In this document: in pieces, positions 57,101-64,000 of the stretch
How the letters are laid out: every line of letters starts with the position of its first letter
Position numbering within the stretch: position 1 is the first letter of the stretch
Origin: Chlorobaculum limnaeum
GTDB taxonomy: Bacteria; Bacteroidota; Chlorobiia; Chlorobiales; Chlorobiaceae
Length of the DNA: 64,000 nucleotides
NCBI RefSeq assembly: GCF_001747405.1
Contig: NZ_CP017305.1
Location: forward strand, 204,001-268,000
Direction of reading: 5' to 3'
Made by a program: the position numbers and the translations under genes
The notes under the pieces: model-generated
The model's database searches: none
Seen by the model: only the letters and a program-made list of their open reading frames with translations
What the model was told of the DNA's origin: nothing

Positions 57101-57646
57101 TTATTTGGATAAGGCTTCACCGCTGGCATGGAAAATCCTGTAGTGTTTCATGGCTTCGTCGCTTTCGAAGCCATATCCCCGAATAGTGCGGGAGGGGCCG
57201 GAAATCGTGACATATTTGTCTGATCGAATCATGCGGTCGTGACTGGTGCGCCAGATGTGTTCGGTGCGAATGACCGTGCCGTCAGCCGAACGGATGACGA
57301 CGTTGTCGAACGCTTCGATATCGTGATTGTCGTGCACGATGCCCCGGCCTGCCGTAATAAGGGTAGCGTCTCCATCACGGTTGAACAGTTGCACACTGAG
57401 TCCGCCATCGAGACGGATCTCCTGTTTCTCTCCCTGACGGTATTCAGATGCATGGCGAGCGCTGACAATCGTTTTGGTCCTGCCATTGTCCGAAACCACG
57501 AGCGTGACATTCCAGCTCTCCTGGGCAGGCATCTCTTTTGCCGAAACGGCAGCCGCCGACATGCGAGACTCCTTTTTGGGAGCGCTACAGCCGACGGCGC
57601 TGAACACTATTGCCAGAAATAAAAAAGTTGTCCGGCGAGAATGCAA
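57101..57646 (-). CDS. lptC: LPS export ABC transporter periplasmic protein (LptC-like)
   Basis: The 181-residue lipoprotein-like product has a lipobox FSAVGC (about 15-20) after a hydrophobic signal. The rest is a beta-jellyroll of the LptC type with ITAGRGIVHDNHDIEAFDNV and RSADGTVIRTEHIWRTSHDR. LptC bridges LptBFG in the inner membrane to LptA in the periplasm. Most enterobacterial LptC proteins have a TM anchor; a lipoprotein form is common in the Bacteroidota/Chlorobi group. It lies next to the OmpH/Skp gene. Confidence 0.85.
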   Translation of the reverse strand: MHSRRTTFLFLAIVFSAVGCSAPKKESRMSAAAVSAKEMPAQESWNVTLVVSDNGRTKTIVSARHASEYRQGEKQEIRLDGGLSVQLFNRDGDATLITAGRGIVHDNHDIEAFDNVVIRSADGTVIRTEHIWRTSHDRMIRSDKYVTISGPSRTIRGYGFESDEAMKHYRIFHASGEALSK

Positions 57647-57664
57647 GGGGCTTCCTGGAGAGTG

Positions 57665-58174
57665 TTACTTGATTTTAAGCTGGTCGAGCACCTTGAAGGT
57701 GATGTCCGACTGGGCATCGCCATACACGCGGGCGCTCTTGTCGAAAATCATGCTGTAACCATCCTTCTGCGCGACCGAAGCGACGGTTGCATCGATTTTC
57801 TGACGGATCGGCGCGATCAGCTCCTGCTCCTTCTGGGAGAGCAGCCGCTGCTTCTCCATGGCGCTTTTCTGCAGGTTCTCCTGCTGGGCGCGAAGCTCTT
57901 TCTCTTTGACCGCGTTCGGCTTGCCGGACTTCTGATAGGCCTGGATGGCGCTCTGGAGCGCGTTCTGCTGTTTGGCAAGCTCCGCGCCGCTCTGGTTTTT
58001 CATCGTCTGAAGAGACTGGTCGGCGGTTTTGGTTTCCGGCATCATCTGAAAAATCCTGCCGTAATCGACCACGCCGATTTTCTGGGTATTATCAGCGGCA
58101 AAAGCCTGTGGAGCCGAGAGAGTCATGCCAAGCGTGAGCGACATGAACAGAAAACCTGATACTGCTTTTTTCAT
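57665..58174 (-). CDS. OmpH/Skp-family periplasmic chaperone
   Basis: The protein of about 169 residues starts MKKAVSGFLFMSLTLGMTLS with a signal peptide cut near APQAFA-ADN. The mature part has KIGVVDYGRIFQMMPETKTA, then a long coiled coil rich in Gln, Lys and Glu (about 50-130) and the end DGYSMIFDKSARVYG. This is the jellyfish-like Skp fold. Alternative starts are ATG 58192 and 58216, which lie before the signal peptide and lack a clear ribosome site. It guides outer membrane proteins. Confidence 0.87.
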   Translation of the reverse strand: MKKAVSGFLFMSLTLGMTLSAPQAFAADNTQKIGVVDYGRIFQMMPETKTADQSLQTMKNQSGAELAKQQNALQSAIQAYQKSGKPNAVKEKELRAQQENLQKSAMEKQRLLSQKEQELIAPIRQKIDATVASVAQKDGYSMIFDKSARVYGDAQSDITFKVLDQLKIK

Positions 58175-58356
58175 TGTTTTGAAGTCTGTCATTATCGGTG
58201 TGTTTAGGTTTTTCATGATACAATGCGTACGGTTCTTTGGCTTTTCATCGAATCGATACCCCGAAAAGTAATAATTCCGGTCTGAAAATACTATTGCGCC
58301 AAAGAAAAACAGGATAAGGCAAACGCTCCCCGCGAAGGCAGTGTGTGTGGGGGGAT

Positions 58357-59505
58357 TTATGTGCTTCGCTGTGTGCGTTTTCTGAAAATCTGGCCGGGTT
58401 CCTGTTCTACGACCCGTTTCAGTTCGAGTTCGAAAAGGTGTACCAGCAGAGCGTCGATTGTCAGGCCGGTTTTGTCGGCGATGAGATCGATGTGCATCGC
58501 GCCCGACTGGAGCGCTTCGACGATGCACGACTCCTCGATGTTCAGCGCGAGCGGCTCGGGCGCTCCCGTCTGTTTCATCGCGGGATTGCGCGACGGGTCG
58601 AGTTCGGCAAGGATGTCTCCGGCTGAAAAGACGGGTCTGGCCTGGTTTTGCTGGATGAGAAAGTTCGCTCCGCGCGAGGCGGCGGAAAAGATGCTGCCCG
58701 GAATGGCGAACACTTCGCGGTTCTGTTCGAGGGCGCAGGCGGCGGTGATCATTGAGCCGCCCTTGATGTCGGACTCGACGATCAGCGTGCCCTGCGTCAG
58801 GCCGGAGATCAGGCGGTTCCTGCGCGGGAAGTTGCCCGGTTCGGGTTTGATGCCGATCCACTCCTCCGAGACGATCGCGCCGCGTTCGAGGATTCGCGGC
58901 CAGAGCCGTCCGGCTGGGTCGGTGTAGATGCGGTCGATGCCGCAGCCGAGCACGGCGACGGTGACGCCGTCGCTCTCAACCGCCGCGCGGTGCGCCATCA
59001 TGTCGATGCCGTAGGCCAGGCCGCTGAAAATCGCGTAGCCGTTGCCCGCCATTTCGCGGCAGATGAATTCGGTGGCCTGCTTGCCGTATGCCGTGGCCTT
59101 GCGCGTGCCGACGACGGCGAGCGAGGGGAGTCGGAGCGCGTCGGGATTGCCGCGCACGAAGAGGAGCAGCGGCGGATCGTAAATCTCCTTCAGAAGCGGC
59201 GGGTAGGCGGGGTCGAGGATTGTCACGACGGTGGCTCGCAGCAGTTCAGCCCGTGCGAGCTGCTCCGCCGCCGTCTCGCCCGCCTTCTGTCGCCACGCCG
59301 GGCTTGCGAGCCGCTCGGCGGTTTCGCGGGCGATGGTCTCGCCGACGCCGGGAATCTGGCGCAGCGCGTCATAATCCGCTTCGAGCAGTGCGGGAGTCGG
59401 GCCGAAACGGTTGACGAGGGCGCGCGCCCTTGAGGGCCCGATGCCGGGAAGCTGTGAGATGATGAGCAACAAAAGCGCAATGCTTTGCTCGGTGGTCGTT
59501 GTCAT
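58357..59505 (-). CDS. dprA: DNA processing protein DprA
   Basis: The 382-residue protein starts MTTTTEQSIALLLLIISQLP; the N-terminal helix-hairpin-helix region includes GIGPSRARALVNRF and IPGVGETIARE. The central Rossmann-like domain has VVGTRKATAYGKQATEF, VAVLGCGIDRIYTDP, RRNRLISGLTQGTLIVESDI and QNREVFAIPGSI. The C-terminal winged-helix-like end (IDALLVHLFELELKRVVEQ) is also present. DprA loads RecA on incoming single-stranded DNA during transformation. Confidence 0.95.
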   Translation of the reverse strand: MTTTTEQSIALLLLIISQLPGIGPSRARALVNRFGPTPALLEADYDALRQIPGVGETIARETAERLASPAWRQKAGETAAEQLARAELLRATVVTILDPAYPPLLKEIYDPPLLLFVRGNPDALRLPSLAVVGTRKATAYGKQATEFICREMAGNGYAIFSGLAYGIDMMAHRAAVESDGVTVAVLGCGIDRIYTDPAGRLWPRILERGAIVSEEWIGIKPEPGNFPRRNRLISGLTQGTLIVESDIKGGSMITAACALEQNREVFAIPGSIFSAASRGANFLIQQNQARPVFSAGDILAELDPSRNPAMKQTGAPEPLALNIEESCIVEALQSGAMHIDLIADKTGLTIDALLVHLFELELKRVVEQEPGQIFRKRTQRST

Positions 59506-59563
59506 GGCAGGGGTCAGGGGTATTGAAGAGAGTCGGGGGGAGGGGGTTCCCCCCGGAAAAATC

Positions 59564-60562
59564 TCAGAAATCGCGCTTCATGAGGATGTTGGCGAACCCT
59601 CGCAGGTAGCCGCGTCCCTCCTCCAGCGGCAGAAGGTCGAGCGCGGCGAAGGCCGCTTCGGTATCCTCGTTGATCTTTGCCCTGGTCTCGTCGAGCACGC
59701 CGCAGCGCTCGAAGATCGCCTTGACGGCGGGCACATTGTCGGGCGTGGTGCCCTTGTTGTCGAAAATCGACTGCAACAGCTCGCGGTCGCGGCCTTGGGC
59801 CAGTTCGAGCGAGCGCAGCAGGAGCCAGGTCTTCTTGCCGTTGATGACGTCACCGCCCGGCACCTTGCCCGACTTGCCGTCTCCGGCCATGATGTCGAGG
59901 TAGTCGTCCTGGATCTGGAAGGCGCGTCCGATCATTTCACCGAAGGTGACGAGCGCCGCGATCTCTTCCGGTTTGCCGTTTCCGGCCACACCGCCCGCTT
60001 CGAGCGCCGCCGAGATGAGTCGGCCGGTCTTTTTGGCGATCATGTCGAGATAGTCGGCGATGGAGACATCCGTGCGCTGTTCGAGCTCCATGTCGAGCGC
60101 CTGACCTTCGCAGATGGTGATGTTGGCGTCGTTGAAGATGTGGATCACTTCGGCGTGGCGTGCGGAGAGCGCCTTGAGCGCCAGCTCGTAGGCGTAGGCG
60201 ATCATCATGTCGCCCGAGAGAATCGCCGCGTTCACGTCCCACTGCTTGTGCACGGTCGGACGGCCATGCCGGAGGTCGGCGGCATCCATGATGTCGTCGT
60301 GCATCAGGGTGAAGTTGTGCAGCACCTCCACGCCGAGCGCGACGCCAAGCGCGTTGTCGCAGGAGCCGCTGACCGCTTCCGAAGCGAGGAGCGTCAGGAA
60401 CGGACGGATTCGCTTGCCCTTTCCTTCGAGAATGTAGCGAGCCGGGCCGTAGAGCGTGGCGGGACTCTCTTTCTGGAAGCACCGGGCGAGGGCTTCGTTG
60501 ATTCGGGCGTGGTATTGACGGTACTTGGATTCAACCTGCTCCTGGGTTATCTGTAAAGTCAT
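59564..60562 (-). CDS. Polyprenyl diphosphate synthase (GGPP/FPP synthase)
   Basis: The 332-residue enzyme begins MTLQITQEQVESKYRQY at 60562; the extra upstream frame is a shadow. Prenyl synthase motifs are all visible: GKGKRIRPFLTLLASE, the first aspartate-rich motif HDDIMDAADLRHGRPTVHKQ and the second DDYLDIM. Only two residues lie between the Asp of DDxxD, and no bulky residue obviously blocks elongation before it, so chain length is not certain. Being next to fni, it most likely makes C15-C20 diphosphate for bacteriochlorophyll and carotenoid synthesis. Confidence 0.9.
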   Translation of the reverse strand: MTLQITQEQVESKYRQYHARINEALARCFQKESPATLYGPARYILEGKGKRIRPFLTLLASEAVSGSCDNALGVALGVEVLHNFTLMHDDIMDAADLRHGRPTVHKQWDVNAAILSGDMMIAYAYELALKALSARHAEVIHIFNDANITICEGQALDMELEQRTDVSIADYLDMIAKKTGRLISAALEAGGVAGNGKPEEIAALVTFGEMIGRAFQIQDDYLDIMAGDGKSGKVPGGDVINGKKTWLLLRSLELAQGRDRELLQSIFDNKGTTPDNVPAVKAIFERCGVLDETRAKINEDTEAAFAALDLLPLEEGRGYLRGFANILMKRDF

Positions 60563-60573
60563 GGCTCCGGTGC

Positions 60574-61647
60574 TCAGGGTTTGTGATTGATGGGTGCTCG
60601 TTTCAGATTTTCGATGGTGGCCGATCCGGTCAGGAACATCGCCGCCTTGAGGTCGTTCGACCATGCGAGGATCATCTCGTCGAGCGTTCCGGCGTGGAGC
60701 GCGACGAGCATGTGCCGCGCGGAGGCCGCGATGTTTGCGCCGAGCGCAATCGATTTGGCGACGTCGAGTCCGTTGCGGATGCCGCCTGATGAGATGACGG
60801 CAAGCGAGCCGTACTCCGGATTTTTCTTTTTCAGCGCCGCGATGCCGGTCAGGCAATCGGCGGTCGGGATGCCCCAGTTCAGCAGCTCGTCAAGCGCCGA
60901 CGGGCTGAATCGCTCTTCGCTGCCGAAGCGGTCGAGATAGCGATGCTCTTCGACCTTCTGCCAGCTTATACCGCCCGCTCCGGCCACGTCGATGGCCCGG
61001 ACGCCCGCGTCGGCGAGCTTCTTCGCGGCTTCCGCCGAGATGCCGCAGCCGACCTCCTTGGCGATGACCGGTACAGCGATGGTCGCGGTGATGTCGCCGA
61101 GCTTGTCGAGGAATCCTTTGAAATCGGTGCTCCCTTCCGGCTGGAACAGCTCCTGCGCCGGGTTGAGGTGCACGATCAAGGCGTCGGCTTCGATCAGGTC
61201 GATCAATATCGAGAGCTGCTCGCGGCTCAGTCCGGCGGCTACCTCGGGCGCGCCGATGTTGGCGTAGATCGGAATCGACGGCGCGGACTGGCGGACAATC
61301 GAGAAGCTTTCGCGGTGCGCCGATCCTTCGAGCGCCTGGCGCATACTGCCGACGCCGAGCGGGATGCGGAAGCGTTCAGCGGTTTCGGCGAGGGTGCGGT
61401 TCAGGGCGAGCGCGTCGCCGTAGCCGCCGGTCATCGAGGAGATCATGAAGGGCAGGCCGATCTTCTTGCCGAGGAACTCCGTCGAGAGGTCGATGGCCGA
61501 GGCGTCGATCTCCGGCACGGCATTGTGCTCGAACCTCCACGCGCCGAGACCGGTATCCTGACGGTCGAAACAGACCTCGCGGTTCAGGCAGATATCGACG
61601 TGGCTGTGCTTGCGTTCAGCGGTTATGGCGGCGCTTGTCTCTTGCAT
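60574..61647 (-). CDS. fni: Isopentenyl-diphosphate delta-isomerase, type 2
   Basis: The 357-residue FMN-dependent isomerase interconverts IPP and DMAPP. It has [11 protein letters not shown] near the start, then [14 protein letters not shown] (about 70), [39 protein letters not shown] and [10 protein letters not shown]. This is the type II enzyme, unrelated in fold to the Nudix IDI-1. It ends 11 bp before the polyprenyl synthase and is the first gene of the minus-strand operon. Confidence 0.95.
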   Translation of the reverse strand: MQETSAAITAERKHSHVDICLNREVCFDRQDTGLGAWRFEHNAVPEIDASAIDLSTEFLGKKIGLPFMISSMTGGYGDALALNRTLAETAERFRIPLGVGSMRQALEGSAHRESFSIVRQSAPSIPIYANIGAPEVAAGLSREQLSILIDLIEADALIVHLNPAQELFQPEGSTDFKGFLDKLGDITATIAVPVIAKEVGCGISAEAAKKLADAGVRAIDVAGAGGISWQKVEEHRYLDRFGSEERFSPSALDELLNWGIPTADCLTGIAALKKKNPEYGSLAVISSGGIRNGLDVAKSIALGANIAASARHMLVALHAGTLDEMILAWSNDLKAAMFLTGSATIENLKRAPINHKP

Positions 61648-61759
61648 GGGCGGTGTAATACGCTCCTTGATCCGGGATGATTTTCAGAGGTGCTCTTAAA
61701 AGTATAACTTATGGCTGACTTACCAAACTTTTTCTAAAGCCTCCCGTCGCTATCCCGGA

Positions 61760-63025
61760 ATGTTCAGAACCCTGTTCGATATAGCCATCAGGCACATTCT
61801 CGGGCGCAGACGCCAGACGCTGACCACCATGCTCGCCGTGTCGGTCAGCACGATGGTGCTCATCACCACCATCTCGCTCACCAGGGGGCTGCTCGATTCC
61901 TTCACCGAAACCATCATCGACGCCGCACCGCACATCCGCATCAAGGGCGAGAAGATCGATCCGGTGCCGACCAACCTGTTCGACGCTGCCGGTTCGAAGA
62001 GGGCTTTCGTGGCGGACAATATCGGCAGGGATGAACCTGAAGAGGTGCGCAACTACGGGAGAATCCTCGAAATTGTCTCCTCTCCGGCTTTCTCCGCAAA
62101 GATCACCGCCGCCTCGCCCTTCGTCGAGTCGCAGATCATGGTGGTCAAGGGGAACCGAAACCAGCCGGTGCTACTCAAGGGGGTGGAGATCGACCGCGAG
62201 GAGCGCATCAGCCACATCGGGCGCAGCCTCGTAGCGGGTGACCTCGTGCTGTTCCGCAAAACCCCCGACGCCCTGCTCGTCGGGCGCTCCGTGGCCACCG
62301 ATCTCGGCGTGGAGCTGAACGACCAGATCACCATCATCTCGCCCGACGGTAAAAGCCGCCAGGGCAAGGTTACCGGAATCTTCTTCACCGGCATCAACGC
62401 CGTCGATAGCAGCATTCTTTCATCGCTCAAGCTCGGCCAGATCGTCGAGGGCATGCCGCCGAACAAGGTCACCGGCATCGCGCTGAAGGTGGCCGACCCG
62501 CTCGACAACGCGCCGCTGGCCCGCGAGCTGGAGCGCATGACCGGCTACCGCTGCCTGACCTGGCAGGAGGAGAACGCCAGCGTGCTGGTGCTCTTCAACC
62601 GGATCGGCTCCATCGTGCTGTCGCTCGTGGGGTTCGTCGGCGTGGTGTCGGGCTTCGGCGTGGCGAACATCCTCGTGACGACGGTTTTCGAGAAGAGCCG
62701 CGACATCGCCATCATGAAGTCCTTCGGCTTCTCGTCGGCGCAGATGGTGGCGCTGTTCGTCTTCGAGGGCTTTCTGGTCGGCCTCGGCGGAGCGCTCGCC
62801 GGAGGCCTCCTGGCGACCGGTTCGATAGGCTTTCTGGCCAGCCTGCAGATCGAAAGCTCGCAGGGGCCGCTCACCAAAAGCGGCTTCAGCATGTCATGGA
62901 ACCCCTGGTACTTTTTCTTCGTGATCGTGGTGACGGTCATCATCAGCACCATAGCCGCCGCGATTCCCTCGCTCAGAGCCGCCAGGCTGGAGCCGGTGAA
63001 GGTACTGCGCGAGAGCAATGTGTAG
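61760..63025 (+). CDS. ABC transporter permease, LolC/LolE-FtsX type
   Basis: The 421-residue permease has one N-terminal helix (about 20-40, TMLAVSVSTMVLITTISL), a large periplasmic MacB-like domain, and three C-terminal helices, the first with SLVGFVGVVSGFGVANILVT. The region VFEKSRDIAIMKSFGFSSAQ is the conserved cytoplasmic coupling element of this family. Such proteins extract lipoproteins from the inner membrane. No partner ATPase is in the window. It is divergent from fni. Confidence 0.85.
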   Translation: MFRTLFDIAIRHILGRRRQTLTTMLAVSVSTMVLITTISLTRGLLDSFTETIIDAAPHIRIKGEKIDPVPTNLFDAAGSKRAFVADNIGRDEPEEVRNYGRILEIVSSPAFSAKITAASPFVESQIMVVKGNRNQPVLLKGVEIDREERISHIGRSLVAGDLVLFRKTPDALLVGRSVATDLGVELNDQITIISPDGKSRQGKVTGIFFTGINAVDSSILSSLKLGQIVEGMPPNKVTGIALKVADPLDNAPLARELERMTGYRCLTWQEENASVLVLFNRIGSIVLSLVGFVGVVSGFGVANILVTTVFEKSRDIAIMKSFGFSSAQMVALFVFEGFLVGLGGALAGGLLATGSIGFLASLQIESSQGPLTKSGFSMSWNPWYFFFVIVVTVIISTIAAAIPSLRAARLEPVKVLRESNV

Positions 63026-63587
63026 GGCGGGGGAAATAAAAGTCTTTTCTAAAAATTTATCGGGACTGCACCGGTTTCTCTGCGCTTTTTCAAGGTTCTC
63101 ACGATAAAAAATAAAAGAATCTGGGGTGATTCTGTGATCAGTTTCAGGAAGAGATTGCTTTTTGATGTTATAAGAATTATCAGCAAGCACAAACAATTAA
63201 GATTGGGCGATTAAGCTTCAAGAAAAGCAATAGGGAATTAATTCCTTATTATAGTCTTTTTTAAAAAGCCACGCGCCCCCTCTTTGGGAGAATTTATCTA
63301 TAACTGTTTTTAATAAAGGCAGTAAGGCCGCCATGCATGACAGAAGGGCTGTGATTAGTTCTATATTTTTTTGAAGCTTCAACCATTTTATCAATTATAC
63401 GACTTTGGTTTTTTTCTGCTTGTGCATGTTTACGTTTTTATGATATGTTTTTATCCAAAAAAACACAAATTCTTTTGATACTGTCGCGTCAGTTATCTCT
63501 TTTCTGTCGTAATACATTGAAAAGCCGTAGCCGGTTCGTGAGACGCCCTCTTTAATTATCCATTGTCAACTATCAATTATCAACTGT
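63026..63587. other. AT-rich intergenic region, no gene seen
   Basis: About 560 bp between the permease and the ABC exporter. Nothing protein-like was found on either strand. The last 35 bases (about 63,555-63,588) hold short related repeats, attgtcaac, tatcaattatcaac, of the type scattered in bacterial intergenic DNA. Confidence 0.5.
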
Positions 63588-64000
63588 TCACCCCGCCCCT
63601 TCCAGCCTGCCCCGTTCCGGGTGCTGCAATAAATACAGCTTGTAGTACAGCCCGCGCTGGGCGAGGAGTTCCTGGTGGGTACCGGTTTCGCGGATGGTGC
63701 CTTTGTGCAGCACCACGATCTTGTCGGCGTGCTGGATCGTCGAGAGGCGGTGGGCGATGATAATCGAGGTGCGGTGCTTCATCAGGCGGTCGGTGGCCTG
63801 TTCGATGAGCGACTCGGTTTCGGTATCGACCGAGCTGGTGGCTTCGTCGAGCACGAGGATGTCGGGGTTGTAGAGCAGCGCCCGCACGAAGGCGAGGAGC
63901 TGCTTCTGGCCCGCCGAGAGGCCGGAGCCGTTCTCGCGGATGCGGTAGTCGTACCCGCCCGGCAACTTCTCGATGAATCGATCCGCGCCGACGATGCGCG
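63588..64000 (-). CDS. ABC transporter, ATP-binding C-terminal part (MsbA/exporter type)
   Basis: The gene runs off the window end; only the last 137 residues are visible. They are the nucleotide-binding half of an exporter: signature [19 protein letters not shown], Walker [14 protein letters not shown]-loop [14 protein letters not shown] and the ending [20 protein letters not shown]. The signature reads LSAGQ rather than LSGGQ, as in several YheH/MdlB-type heterodimeric exporters. The methionine at 63965 is internal. Confidence 0.85.
   Translation of the reverse strand, partial: RIVGADRFIEKLPGGYDYRIRENGSGLSAGQKQLLAFVRALLYNPDILVLDEATSSVDTETESLIEQATDRLMKHRTSIIIAHRLSTIQHADKIVVLHKGTIRETGTHQELLAQRGLYYKLYLLQHPERGRLEGAG

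Overview
The window looks like chromosome of a green sulfur bacterium (Chlorobiaceae, probably Chlorobaculum-like). This is inferred from the family make-up: a PPi-type phosphofructokinase, type 2 IPP isomerase beside a GGPP synthase, a Bacteroidota/Chlorobi-type omega subunit, DUF4834 and single-domain GlmU. No search was run. It has two parts: a surface-polysaccharide/LPS locus (about 1-39.9 kb) and a conserved housekeeping block (about 40-63 kb).

Surface-glycan half. After the 3' end of a lipid A acyltransferase and about 1.35 kb of AT-rich non-coding DNA comes an AT-rich, same-strand O-antigen cassette: ABC-2 exporter (Wzm/Wzt type), two GT2 enzymes (one with a methyltransferase-like N-terminus), UDP-galactopyranose mutase, a galactofuranosyltransferase-like GT2, a polyprenyl-phosphate sugar transferase with a frame break near its 5' end, and a GT-C-like membrane protein. 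Base composition changes inside that last gene. From 12 to 30 kb the DNA is GC-richer and mostly on the minus strand: MsbA, a GT2 gene split by an ISL3-family element, GT4, a divergent GT8-like gene split by an IS5-family element, a GT-D, GT2, GT4, a decayed gene, a GT9 heptosyltransferase-like gene, a possible sialyltransferase-fold protein, three more GT4 genes and a YrbL/LPS-kinase-like gene. Both IS insertions can be undone exactly from their target-site duplications, and both restore a continuous glycosyltransferase frame.

From 30.3 to 38.7 kb lies a plus-strand set that may act together: a HAD phosphatase-UbiA fusion resembling phosphoribosyl-polyprenyl-phosphate synthase, an SMR-like small membrane protein overlapping it by 4 bp, and three large polytopic proteins (one GT87-like). 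I read these as a candidate polyprenyl-phosphate pentose pathway: synthesis, flipping and periplasmic transfer. A UDP-glucuronate 4-epimerase-like gene faces it across a bidirectional terminator.

Housekeeping half. CAAX-type protease, cdsA, ptsN, hisS and a glutaredoxin-like gene precede the rimP-nusA-infB-rbfA-truB-ribF-rpsO run, which has a good promoter and a terminator hairpin in its leader. Then come yicC, gmk, an omega-like gene, a VOC protein and PPi-PFK. On the minus strand are fni, GGPP synthase, dprA, ompH/skp, lptC, panD and a GlmU-type uridylyltransferase. A LolC/E-like permease and the 3' end of another ABC exporter close the window. No tRNA, rRNA or CRISPR array was recognised.
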